Origin: Bryoerythrophyllum caledonicum
Taxonomy: Eukaryota > Streptophyta > Bryopsida > Pottiales > Pottiaceae
Length of the DNA: 64,000 nt
Direction: 5' to 3'
Assembly (NCBI GenBank): GCA_963971425.1
Contig: OZ020522.1
Span: 4,624,168 to 4,688,167, forward strand
The notes under the pieces are model-generated. The model was not told the DNA's origin. It was given only the letters and a program-made list of their open reading frames with translations, and made no database searches. Positions within the stretch are counted from its first letter, which is position 1. The number at the start of each line of letters is the position of its first letter. Of this stretch, positions 46,352 through 57,598 are shown piece by piece. A program made the translations under genes and the position numbers.

Positions 46352-48678
46352 ATGCAGCAACCTGGGGGGTCGCAGCAGCAGAGCTCGATGGCATCGCCGG
46401 GCGGGGACGAGCACCATGACGCGGCGTCGCTCAAAACCCTGGCGTCGGACTTCCTTGGGCTGCTCAGCGAGGGCCGCGCCTTCAGCGACGTCACTTTCGA
46501 GGTGGAGGGCCGTCAGGTGTTCGCGCACCGTTGCGTGCTCGCGGCGCGCAGCCCCTTCTTCCGCATGATCTTCTGCGGCGACGCCAACCTCCTTAGCTCC
46601 GGCACCGCTGGACCAGTGCCACCGCTCCAGCGGAACTCTAGTCCAGCTCCCACCGTCATTCCGGTGGGCATCGTCGGCTACGACGTCTTCATGCTGCTCC
46701 TGCAGTTCCTCTACAGCGGCACGTTCCTGTTCACGGCACAGCACTGCGGCCGCGCCTGCACGGACAAGTCGTGCCGCCACTCGCATTGCAGCTCCGCCGT
46801 GGAGTTCGGCCTGGAAATGCTCAACGCTGCAGTCTTTTTCGGCGTCGAACAGCTCTCCACCATCACCCAGGTGTGGATTCCAACTTAAACCCCTCAGCTT
46901 CTCAATCCGCCATCTATGGAAGTTTTACGTCAATCAAACCCTCTTCTCAATCAACCAGACATCGGAATTTTTTACGTCAATTAAACTCACTTCGCAATTG
47001 ATCAGCTTGTTGAATAGGCATTACTGTCCACTGGAAATGATGGAAGCTGTCCTTTTCCCATCAATGTCATATTTGATCGATTCTGCTTTCAGGTCTCCAT
47101 CTGGGTATATATCGCCAGCTCCATCTACATGTTGGTCGCATCATTGAATGATGATCTCAATTTGCAGGAAAACTGGTCCGACGTTCTGGAGCCCTAATTT
47201 TTGTGGTTGTGTTTGCAGAAGTATTTGGGGGCGATGGCGGAGAAGGCTTCGATCGAGGACGTGATGCGCATGCTGGCGCGCGCAGGCAAGAAGGAAGACC
47301 TGCACCTGTGGCACCTGTGGTCGCTGTGCTCGAAGCTGGTGGCCAAGTCAGGACTGTCGGTGGAGACTCTGCAGAAGCACCTCCCCGCCGAGGTGGTCCT
47401 GGAGGTCGAGACCATCCGCCACAAATTCGGAAACAACTCCCACAATACTAGCAACTACCACAACAACTACTCCGAGCAGAAGACGAAGCGCATGCAGAAG
47501 GCGCTGGACTCGTCCGACGTCGAGCTCGTCAAGCTCATGGTCATGGGCGAGGGCCTCAACCTCGACAAAGCCTTCGCGTTGCACTACGCCATCACCTCGT
47601 GCAGCAGGTCGAATAATCTCTCTTACTCCTCATCCATTTGCTAATGATGCATTTGCCCTCAGATGACTCAAATTACTCCATGTTTCCTACAGGAAAGTTG
47701 TGAAGACGTTGTTGGAATTGGGAGCGGCGAACGTGAACTTGCGGGGCCCGGACGGGCGGGCGCCTTTGCACTTGGCGGCGCACGAGGGCGACCCGGAGAA
47801 GATCGGGATGCTGCTGGACCACCGGGCGGACCCGCACATGCAGGCCGCGATGGGTGCAACTGCAATGGACATAGTGCAGGCGGGCGCGACGGAGGCACTG
47901 GCCTCCTCGGGTGGCTACAACGCCAAGGTGGATCACAACCGCCTCCGCCTGTGCCTGGAGCTCCTGGAGCGCGCCGTGGCGTCCACCAAGCCCAGCGTGT
48001 ACTCCAAGGTGGAGATCAGCGGCGGCTCCGTGCTCACATCGGAGCAGCACGGCTGCAGCAGCGCGCTGGTGCCGGAGACAGAGAGCGACAACTTCAACCG
48101 CATCAGTCTGCTCAGCGACAGTCACGACGACTTCTTCGCATCTTTCTCCTGTGGCCTGTCAGGGAAAGGTAATCTACCATAAATCACGACATAAATGACC
48201 ATAAAAGAGTGTTGTCAATGAGGTCGAAAGAGCCGCAGCGGTTGTTTTGTTTTGGTGGTGTTGATGAACCTTGCTGACGCTAGTGTGGACAGTGGGTGGC
48301 AGGGGAGAGTCGGTCGTTGGGGGGAACAATAGTGTCAGGGACCACACCAGCGACTCCATTTCGAAGCTACTATTTACCTCCAACTCCTCCCTAGTAGGTG
48401 AGTTCGACTACTCGGAGCCGCAGCTGCAGGCGGAGTCCCGGAACTACAGCATGCTGGACCTGGAACCCGGCAGTGAGCGGCCGCACAAGCTGCCGCGCTT
48501 GTTGGCGGATCTCAAGGACTTGCCCATGCTACGAGAAGTAGTCTTGAAGGATATCACCAACGATGCCGCCGATCCAGGCTGCTTCAAGAGTGTGTACAAT
48601 ACTACTACCAACGTGGACGAGGAAGTGAGCTCTGGATGGCAGCTCTTGTTACAAGCGCACACAGACGCACTCACATGA
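46352..48678 (+). CDS. BOP-like: BLADE-ON-PETIOLE-type NPR1-family BTB/ankyrin co-regulator (four exons)
   Basis: Predicted exons: 46352-46870, 47219-47607, 47693-48168, 48293-48678 (589 residues). The start is the first Met after an in-frame TGA at 46346. All introns are GT-AG; the first two splices restore conserved BOP sequence (LSTITQ|KYLGAMAEKASIEDVM; SCSR|KVVKTLLELGA). Domains: BTB/POZ (about 20-165; SLKTLASDFLGLLSEGRAFS, FSDVTFEVEGR, AHRCVLAARSPFFRMIFCG), the BOP/NPR C2HC finger (CGRACTDKSCRHSHC), the NPR-type helical segment (LVAKSGLSVETLQKHLP), ankyrin repeats (about 265-390; DSSDVELVKLMVMGEGLNLD, GRAPLHLAAHEGDPE) and the conserved LRLCLELLERA. No NPR1-type C-terminal salicylate-binding region is seen. 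Established knowledge: BOP proteins act in nucleus and cytoplasm with TGA bZIP factors and CUL3. The last exon is least certain: acceptor 48284 is also in frame, and unspliced reading would stop at 48182. Confidence 0.9.
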
Positions 48679-49373
48679 CATCCTTACAACATGGAATTCA
48701 TCCAACCTTCACCTTTTGACAATAGAGATAGCTGTGAGTTTGGATGTAAGTTCGATCAGGTGTTTGTTGGTCCCCATATGCTCAGATTACTTAGTACTCA
48801 AGGCCCTATCAATATCGATAGTTAGCTTCTTGAATAGTAATCTTCAGTGTATTTGCAACTCACAGTCAAACTCTTGGTTCCCACCGCCTAACTCCTAACC
48901 TTTTAAGGATGTCTCGAATACATTTGTGCTTTTTAGGGGTTCCGTAGTTTGCAACTGATCAATGAAGGTTGGTAAGGAGTTGTTTGGGAGTAGGTTTTTA
49001 GATGATACTGAGGTTAGAATGGAAAGATGAAAATGTATCAAAATCAGAGAACAATACACGTTCAGTCATGTTGAGTAGATGATTAGCATGGTTTCTTGAA
49101 CCGCAAGTGAAGTGGTGGAGACGATTACCAGCTCATTGTGGAATTAGTCCCTTTCTAGGTGAGGAAGCTAGTTGAGTTGGATAGAGATTGTGCAATTAGT
49201 TTTTTTCTTCTTCTTCCTCCTTTTCTTTACATGTTTGTTTTTATGTACCTACACGTTAAAATTAAGAGCTTATTTCCCGCAGTTATATGATTTTGGAGTG
49301 GTCCAGCAACAGAGATCCCTGCATCACAAGAGAGGAGCGATGTATACTTGGAGATCTTGCTTGAAATCCTCCA
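48679..49373 (+). other. BOP 3' flank
   Basis: T-rich sequence after the stop codon, without further ORFs of note. A T/C-rich stretch near 49200-49230 and AT-rich segments could hold the polyadenylation region, but no canonical signal is certain. Confidence 0.4.
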
Positions 49374-50169
49374 TCATACTACTAAAATCATAATCCGCGA
49401 AGTGAACCACGCATCAATCAATTGCGCAGTCAACCGTGCAGTGAACTATAGGAACGGTGCAGTTAATTGTGCAGCCAACCGCGCGGTGAATCATGTTACC
49501 TCTCTTTTAATATAGTTTGTAATATAAAAACTACATAAAAATGGTTGGATAAATGCGTTGCAAAGCATTAGCTTGAGTTTTTGGGTGTGACAAATTTGCA
49601 ATTGTGTGTAGCAATTTGTGCTCTCGATTACAAATTTGACGTTCAAAATATTTTTTGAGTTAAGCACTAAAAGATAGAATTGTAAATTATGAATTGTAAA
49701 CTTGGAGTGAAAAAATTGTGAAGTTGGAGTTGTGATCTTGGAGGTTGGCATACAAAGTTGGAGTTGCAAAATTGCATATTCGAGTTGTAGAGATTGAAAT
49801 TACAAATTTTGAGGTGAGATTGCAAGTTTTGAGATTGTGATTGCAAATTGAGTTTGTGGGTGTGTGATATTTGCATTTGTGTGTTGCAAATTGCAATTTG
49901 TGCTTATCTAAAAGAAATTTGAAACTTTTGATTACAAATTTGACGTTCATAACATTTTTGAAATTCCATGTTAAAATGCAAAAAATCTAAAACCTAATTT
50001 ATTTTTTTCTATTCTATTCTATTACATTATTAAAATTCATGCATAGGTTTCAAAGACATATTTATATTTTATGTAAATTGTTGTTACCTTTCTTTTTTGT
50101 ATTTTGTGATATAAAAACTACATTAAAATGGTTGAACTACTGCATTGCAAAGCAAGCGCCAACTACTAG
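49374..50169 (+). mobile_element. Non-autonomous Helitron A
   Basis: It begins TCATACTACTAAAATCATAA (plant Helitron 5' ends are TC followed by a TACTA-type sequence) after a host A. It ends GCAAGCGCCAACTACTAG, with an imperfect hairpin (TTGC-AAA-GCAA) just before the CTAG terminus. There are no terminal inverted repeats or target duplication, as expected. The interior is AT-rich with TGCAAATTG-type repeats and no Rep/helicase. An older hairpin-like terminus near 49553-49575 may be a relic. Confidence 0.6.
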
Positions 50170-50507
50170 TCATATTACTAAAATCATAATCTGCATGGTT
50201 AATTACTGTGTGGTTTACTACGCGGTTTTGAAATAGATTGTTAATAGATTCTACCTAAATTATAATTCATCCACTGTGGATGAAATCGCGCGCAACGGAG
50301 GAAAAATAGTCTATGGATGACTATGCCTAAGTGCTAGAATCATCATTTATACTAATAACTATCACTTAATCTCTGTAACCTACTCTTTTTCTACACTGCC
50401 AATTTTCTGTAAAATTTTCAAATGAATATTTTTTTAATATTTTGTAATATAGAAAATGCATTAAAATGGTTGCTCTAATGCGTTGCAAAGCAAGCGCTAG
50501 CCACTAG
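50170..50507 (+). mobile_element. Non-autonomous Helitron B, head-to-tail with A
   Basis: It starts TCATATTACTAAAATCATAA immediately after the CTAG of Helitron A and ends GCAAGCGCTAGCCACTAG before a host T. The termini match those of A closely. Tandem arrays are known for rolling-circle elements. Confidence 0.6.
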
Positions 50508-50759
50508 TGATGTATATAAAAGGGTATTTTTTTAAAACAAATTTCTGTGAACAATAGTTGCACGCTTGAACGGTTGTGGAATATGGTTGGTTGTTGTGGC
50601 TTTCATCCATATTATGCACAACGGCTTTTGGGGCTACAAAACATAGTGAGGCATGTACTTTGAGTTGCAACTCTATCCCGAAATGAAGGACAATTGTAGT
50701 TAACCCTTAAGGACGAGCAATACCAAATTGGAAAAATTGAGGCATTTTTAATTGTCTTA

Positions 50760-51308
50760 GGGCCGCTTCACACCAGGCTGAGTCGAGAGTCTGTTCGTCA
50801 AAATTTATGCCCAAACTATGGCGAGAGTCCAAACTTTTGGATTTTAAAAAAAACATTAAAATATATATATTGAAGCCTTTGGGCGGCTGTGGTGTGAAGC
50901 TCCAAAGCCCAAGTCCAAAGTCCAAACCCCATTATCATTATGCTAAAAAAATCAGCCCAAAAAAATTAGCCAATAAAAATCAGCCAAAAAATTTAGCCAA
51001 AAAATTTGGCCTCTTTCATCTAATGGTTTAGATCTTGTCAGATTTTGATTATTTTATTAAAAAAATCAACGGACTTTCAAAGGAAGTTTGGGTTGACTAA
51101 AAACAGGGACCCAAGTATTGCTCGAGATTCCGTGGCTTTGGCGCCAAAACTCTCCAAAAGTATTGCCATGTAGGCACATTGGAAGACGATGACCTTTGGA
51201 CTTTGGCCTTTGGTGTGAAGGCCGAGAGGCCGGACTTTGGCCATTCAAGCAACCTCATTGGTGGAAACTGACGGACTCTCGACTCGGGCGTTAGGTGTGA
51301 AGCGGCCC
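50760..51308 (-). mobile_element. PIF/Harbinger-type MITE (549 bp)
   Basis: TTA at 50757-50759 and 51309-51311. Termini GGGCCGCTTCACACC and GGTGTGAAGCGGCCC extend into a longer imperfect inverted repeat (GACTCTCGACTC). It is an inverted relative of 40178-41269, sharing the CCAAAGTCCAAACCCCAT and TTGGCGCCAAA blocks. Non-coding. Confidence 0.85.
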
Positions 51309-51311
51309 TTA

Positions 51312-51779
51312 GGGTCTGTTTGCACCTGGAGGTATAAATTGCTATTTAGGTTGGTGGAATGGAGGTAGGAATTGGTGCATTTGCACAAGAAATAGTGGTG
51401 AGGAAATAAATGACATGGTGGTTGAAATCATGACAAGGATAGTGGAGGTAGACTAGAGGTAGCTTGGAGGTAGGAAGTATTTGCGCAATTTCTAGGTACT
51501 TCACAATTCTTCTGAAAATGAATTTGTGCACCCTTACTATCTATGAGTCACTGCCATGATAATGAAGGTATGGAGGGTATGCAAGTAGTGGCACTTTAGT
51601 CATTTGTAAAGTGGTTTGGTGCGTATGCACAGTTTTCTACTTTTGTAAATCTTGACTTCTTGTCAATGAATTATGAAATTATTTTCTGTCCTTTAGTGTG
51701 AAAAGATTTCAATTTATCCGGTTCCCTTACATACAAGGAATATTTAAGGATGTACAAACCTCCAAGTGCGAATAGGCCC
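51312..51779 (+). mobile_element. PIF/Harbinger-type MITE (468 bp), second family
   Basis: Termini GGGTCTGTTTGCACCTGGAGGT-like and its inverted partner ending ACTTGGAGG...GGGCCT orientation. The left TTA (51309-51311) is the very trinucleotide that ends the previous MITE, and the right TTA is 51780-51782. No coding capacity. Confidence 0.75.
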
Positions 51780-51782
51780 TTA

Positions 51783-53690
51783 CTACACAATAATCAATGC
51801 TTGTGACATAGTGGTCAAAGCTTGTCCACATTTGATCCCAACTCACATGTTGATTGCGCTTTCCAAATTAAAATTTGGCCGCTTGGATTGCACTTTCAGC
51901 ACATTTCAAAAACGCTGCAAAAACCACCATCGTCGTTAGAGGGTTAATGTTACATTGTGATTTTACAATGACCAACCATAGTTTATCCTTTAGGTTCATT
52001 AGTGGATAAACCTCCACCATTAGGCTTTGTATCATACTACATACCTCCCTCTAGTTGTTGATTTCCACTCTTGGTTGTTTCCAAAACAAAATCTTCTTCA
52101 AAAAAATTTCCTCCTTGCATTGAGGACATCCCTAATTTAGGATGTATTTCTTGATTGTACACACAATCTAACATTTGGACCATGGATTTGTCCTTTCTAT
52201 AGTTGTGTGTACTCAAATGTCATCTTTCCATTAATGAATATCACAATCTATCTCATTGCCATGATGAATGAATTGATTATAATCTCAATTACAGATTTCA
52301 TTTGTAGAAATTTGGTTTCTTTGGCAATAATTCACAAATAAATCTCCACTATTGAAAATTTGCTTGTTTTTGCAAAAATCAGTTATTCAAGAAAAGTTGT
52401 TATGGGCATATTTTTACTTAACTATGTTGTTTTAATGAGTTGTTCTTGAATAAAAACCAAGTCTAATAACCAGTTTGACAACAAATTGCAGATGATATTC
52501 ACATGATGTTATGGAATTGGAAATTGTTTGTGATGGATTTTGTAGTGGATAGTAGGTGGGTTTTGCAGGGTCTTCTAACAAGACTTGAAGAATAGAATAG
52601 ACTAGAACAACACATGTGGCAATGCAAACATCACCTTCACACTTTAGCCTCTACGTGGATCACTAGGGCCTCGGAGAATGTATGAGTATAATAGGTTACG
52701 TAGAACATCTAGATAGCGGATACATTTCATTCTGACCCCACCTCACGGAATTCATTGTAGTTTGTCAATGCTGGCATCGATTGGAGATTATGAAGATCCA
52801 TTGGAAAGCTAACAGCTTGCTCAAAGTGCACGCATTCTAAAGACCACAATGACAATGGGCAATTGTGGAAAAAGTTAAAACACCAAGAGCACCAACATCG
52901 TCCCTCCTAAAGCCTCACAGTGTTAAAACCCTTTATACTTCCTTTATTTCATATTTTTGGGTGTGAGTCTGATCAAGGTACCGGAAATAACTATCTATGT
53001 ATTATTTGTGAAATTTGCATGCACCACGAGAATAGAAGGAAACTTGAAATGACATGGAAGCATCAAAGCCTCTTCAACATACATCTTTTCACACACAATA
53101 ATAATTGATAATATACTTTGAAAATATGGAGACACATTCATTCCGTAATGTGTTCATATATTATTAAATATTTTAATCAAAAAATTTAATTGGCTTCTAT
53201 TAGTAAAGAACTTGTTATTTTTCACAACTTCTAAATTAGGGATTAATGTTGGTTTTGCTCCAAATTCTCATTGAACCTTCTACACCATACAAAACTCTAT
53301 CCTGACTTACGAGATGTTCCTACGAAACTTTATTCTTCCATCATTTTCTTCAGAAACAAGTTTTTGGTGCCTTGATTCAACATATATACAACACAATATA
53401 TATTTTGAGCCTCTATAGTATGCAATATACTCCATGTTGCTTATGAATATGGCTAATGAACTCAATACATGTTAACTATGAACACGAAGTCCAAAAAATC
53501 ATCACCTTGTCCAAGATATCTTATGATCACCTAACATTTTATCAACCAAGATTTCTTCAAACTTCTTCAATGAAAGGTTGACATCCAACAACAATTTTAC
53601 AAAGTGCTCCAGAACAAATATACTACATAGTATATTATTTTTGTGCAAAAGTGAGTACCCTTGGTGTACTTCTACTCCAATCCAATGATT
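51783..53690. other. AT-rich intergenic region
   Basis: No gene, RNA gene or transposon terminus could be recognised; short ORFs only. Confidence 0.4.
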
Positions 53691-53849
53691 CATCGCTTAA
53701 ACACTCACAAGCACTACCACCGCATGTAGCCACTTCTTGTAAACTGTGATTAGCTGCATATTGCCACTTCTTTTAAGCATGAAGCATATAAACTTCCTAA
53801 CAACAACAATGTCTAGATGGTACCAAATTTATTGGATCTTCTCTCCTAA

Positions 53850-54612
53850 GCCACTTCTATAAGTAGATTTCCTCTCAGACCTTCTCAAACATTGATCTAC
53901 TTCAATCCAAAGATGTTCTATTGAATTGGGGTTAGATGATTATTGAGAGTGTCCAATAAGGAGAAATTCTTGAGCAAGCAAATCACAACATAATGTGCAG
54001 TATGCTTTGGGTCATTGTCATGTTGGAAAATAACATGATCATCTTCTAAACCTTGCATTTGAATTGTGCCCATGAGTTCCGTCTCTAAAAAATTACGATA
54101 CACATATTTATCCATTTTCCATTCAATCAATGAAGCTTGTCAATTCCTTCCCAACGCATATTACTCTAAACCATCGTGCTTCCTCTCCCACGTTTAACTG
54201 TAGATTGCACAAGCTAATGTATAAGACGTTCTCCACTCTTTTTCTAAGAATACTGATGCCCATCAGAACCAACAAAGTTGAATTTGGACTCATTAGAAAA
54301 ATGTCATGAGCCTCTAAACTTCCAATCACCATGCTTGCACTTCTTTGTCCACTGCAAATGACATGCTAGATGCTTGTTTTTCAAAAGTGACTCCTTGGTC
54401 TTCACACATGCTCTCAACCCTTGCCTCCAAAGACTCCGTCTAACTGTATAATTACTTAATTGCATGCCGTTGGATTGTAATGATCTTTCTATAACTACCG
54501 GTGTACTAGTATTTTGATCATTGAACCTCCTCACAATGTCACGGTCACAACGTTCATCAAGAATTCTAGGTCTACTGGGTGAAGTTTTTTCTCTTAGACT
54601 ATCTCCCATATC
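53850..54612 (-). pseudogene. Tc1-like (DD34E-type) transposase pseudogene
   Basis: In minus-strand order: a helix-turn-helix region (54609-54310; TSPSRPRILDERCDRDIVRRF, YTVRRSLWRQGLRACVKT), then, with frame changes, SDES-type sequence and VKRGRGSTMV, then MDKYVYRNFLETEL and FQHDNDPKHTA (about 54000-54040), the second catalytic Asp in the classic Tc1 QxDNDPKHT context. After one more shift comes NPNSIEHLW with the final Glu. By my count the last two acidic residues are about 34 apart, i.e. DD34E. Frameshifts and stops (including in 54123-54332) make it inactive. TA-flanked terminal repeats were not found. Confidence 0.75.
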
Positions 54613-54849
54613 AAACCTTCACACTATGTTAGAACAAATGCTTTGAGGAATGTCCAAAATTGTTGAAATCTTGCCATATGAGTTGCCTCACTCATACATC
54701 TTAAGAGTTCCCCTACACTGATCATCAAACCTTCTAAGAGCCATAGCAAATCATCAAAGGCCTCTCCAAAACTTACAAAAATTTCCAAAACAAAAGCCTC
54801 ACAGATGCACTTGCATTGATAAGATTGTGGTGTCCACAACTTGTGTGCA

Positions 54850-55640
54850 TATTAAGTTGTACACATCTCTTCATGATGTTTGCATGTGTACTCCTTACAA
54901 GTAACAAACTTTGAAGGAATAAAATTTAATTAGGGGCCATGTGGTATGCTAAATATATTGGCTGAAAAAATCTCTCACCACCTCCAAACGGATATTTAAC
55001 TAAATATGGACAAAACAAAGTCCAGAAATGAAAAAAAGTCACAAACAAGTCACTAAGAACAAAATACACAGTTGGTGGACAATAGAGGCCAAAGTAAAGT
55101 GAGCGCTGAGAACTCAAAGGGCAAACTCGATGTTCAAAAAAAGAAATAGAAGTTGCAAAAAATAGACGTATATTGATCGAAACAAATCACAGTGTCGGTT
55201 GGCAGCCAATCATAAAGTTGAGATCTCGAAAACTAATAAATACATTTGGTTGGCAACTGGAGAAGAAAAACATCCTAGAATGAAGTTGAGTAATCGGAAA
55301 CTAATGAAACGTACATGGGCACACTAAAACAAATTGTACAACACAAATGTTTACTTTCATGTACTTTACAAAAAGTCCTCTTTGAATAATGAACAAAAAC
55401 TATTTTGAAGACCATCGGCTGGCCGCCGTAGAAGAAGACCTAGTACCATCCGATTTCGTCCCATCGGACAACTGTGCACCCATACTCACGCGCCTTTGAA
55501 ACCGCCCAATGCTCCTATCCAGGTCGATGTGCTTGCTTCAAATATTCAGAGACGCTTGAAAATCTGTAGAGCGGGTAGATGAAGGAAAGAATGTCGGTCG
55601 CCACGTTTGGGATAAGTTGGTCATCGTCTCGAAGGCTCAA
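54850..55640. other. Spacer with first palindrome-related motifs
   Basis: AT-rich to 55190. Then degenerate copies of the 17-bp palindrome occur at 55194-55210, 55244-55260 and 55414-55430. Minus-strand 55500-55440 may be the end of the decayed FCP1-like array. No intact gene. Confidence 0.4.
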
Positions 55641-55655
55641 ATGACCTTGAAACGG

Positions 55656-56147
55656 CTAGGGAATATAACAAATGTTGTCGGGATTTTTTCGGAGAGACCT
55701 TGGGTTAACATCCACAAACAGAACTTGATGAGGCAGGCAGACAACACGCGAATGATTCTTCTTAGAAAGAATAGACATTGTTTTGTAATTCCAAGGGAAA
55801 TTTATGCTTTGAGCTAAGTCACATCTGCTATAGACAAATGACTGCCTATCAATAATACCAACTGGAAGAATATGCCCCAAGACCAGTTGTAACTACGCTA
55901 ACGGCAATGTTGACCAAAGCCCGACGTTAAAGCACGGGAGCAACATATCAAAAAGCTTTTTCAGGCCCGGCCAGCGAACAATATTCTCATGAGTACAAAA
56001 ACCAGAAGATGGCACACGCAGTTTCACGAAGCAAAGGAGCCCATTGACGTAGAGGACAACACTTTCAATACGGTGAAAAGGTTCCATATATGCATTTGAA
56101 ATAAAAGGATGACCCCTGGAGACAATCATCATGATGCCGAATATCAA
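55656..56147 (-). pseudogene. FCP1/NIF-like (HAD phosphatase fold) domain, copy 3, degenerate
   Basis: The 56147-55893 frame reads VVLYVNGLLCFVKLR, then RWPGLKKLFDMLLPCFNVGLWST, the layout of plant NLI-interacting-factor HAD proteins (hydrophobic strand with the DxD motif, then RPG...FL...F.VG.WSS). The catalytic DxDx(T/N) is replaced by YVNG. The 55880-55656 frame continues with VLFVDVNPRSLRKNPDNICY, equivalent to the conserved VxxVDxxPxxxxxxPxNxI motif. The two frames are separated by a shift or short intron. The missing aspartate argues against phosphatase activity. Confidence 0.55.
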
Positions 56148-56599
56148 GGACGGATGAAAATATTATACTGTCGGCTGCCAGCCGACGGTGCATAACATTG
56201 AACAAGACCATCATAAGAAATCAATCACAGACATGTAATAAAGAGAATACATATAAACAGAAAAATGCAATGAAAAAATAAATCTTAAGATCGCAGATAT
56301 TGTGTAATTACAAGGTAATTAAAGTTCAATTTTTGATTGTCGATAGCAGTAAGAAAGAAGAGAAACTCGGAAAAGCCCGTTGTAGAAACAATGGATACTC
56401 AGTGGGAGTAGGCAATTATCAACTTGGATTGCACTTCATCAAGACAATATGGCGCGTCAAAACCCAATGCATAAGAATAGATGACCTGCTTGTACTTTCA
56501 ATGGTGAAACGACCCCAGATACGTTTGAGTCGTTCCGAATTCCCAATTTGATCAGTAGTACTCTTGGACATTGACTCCAGACTTCAAAAGTCCCGAGAG

Positions 56600-57598
56600 C
56601 TAGGGAATTAACGCACTCACGAGATACGGCTGCATTCCGAAAACTGAGATCTCTGGTGGATTATATTTAAATAGAGAAGGATGAACAACATTATAGGAAC
56701 TATTGAGGATATTTTGGAGAGGGAAGGGATCAACAAGAAGCGTGTTCCGCTCATTTGCATTAGGCCCGACTATATAGCGTTTATCAGAAAACATATGGGT
56801 CAACCTCTTCAGCAACGGCGCAACTAAAGTCGTGGGATTCTTGGCCGCAGAGGAATCACAATAGGTAGAGCTCAACACTTTTGTGTCCCTTCGCAAGTTG
56901 GGGAAAACATCGAACAAATGATCCATGTGTTGACAAATATCTTTTGACTTATCGGTTGACCAAAAGGCCAAAGAAAAGGACGACTAGAAGAAAGTAAGGA
57001 ACTCTTGAAGCCCAGGCCTAGATTTATGGTGAAAGCTCTTCTTCTTAGCATTGCCACGACAAACAAAACTTTTGGCGAGAAAAATCCCCCTTATTTCAAG
57101 GACAAGGTAGTAGCTTGAAGGACCCACCTGGATGTTTCTTGGAACCACATCGGAGCTGAGGTCGGCCGAGGGTATTGAAGCAGATGAAGGTGTCGGCTGG
57201 GAGCCGATGACATTGACACCGATAGGACAAGCACCATCTGAAACTAAAGCGTCGACATCAACCTCCTCAAGGTAACAGCGGGTGGAGCCGGAAACTACAA
57301 CAACATTCCCAAGACGCACCACTGACGCGATCTCAACTGCAATAGCCGGTCCGATTACTACAGCAGGCTCCCCGATACGCTGAAGTGAGCATTAGCCAAA
57401 ATCAACATGAAATCCACGATTGCAAGAGGCTCCAGGGACGCCATGATGCTCTAGTCTCTTGTAATCACCGAATAGGGACTGGAGGCCGCTGAAGCACGGG
57501 GAGATGTCGGTCAAATCATTGTCTCCCGGATCAGTCGCGACGGCAAGTTGGTGCAAAATTTCCCCAGGAACTCCGATCTCAAGGAGAGAATTTTGCAT
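56600..57598 (-). pseudogene. FCP1/NIF-like domain, copy 2, degenerate
   Basis: 57598-57392 gives a short N-terminal frame (MQNSLLEIGVPGEILHQLAV). 57322-56600 is one frame broken by a single TAG at 56984-56986. It contains SYYLVLEIRGIFL, SRPGLQEFLTFF, LAFWSTDKSKDI, and ERNTLLVDPFPLQNIL followed by a P-rich end. NTLLVD..P matches the NTLLLDDSPYKALRNPP-type motif of plant NIF proteins. The nucleophile Asp of motif I is Glu (LEI instead of LDx), and the second Asp is Arg. Confidence 0.6.

Noticed and set aside
46238..46786. 182-codon minus-strand ORF
   Set aside because: Antisense shadow of the GC-rich first BOP exon; the plus strand carries unmistakable BTB motifs.
47203..48198. Several overlapping GC-rich ORFs on both strands (47203-47451, 47663-48172, 47673-48125, 47911-48198)
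   Set aside because: Out-of-frame shadows of BOP exons 2 and 3, which splice in a single conserved frame.
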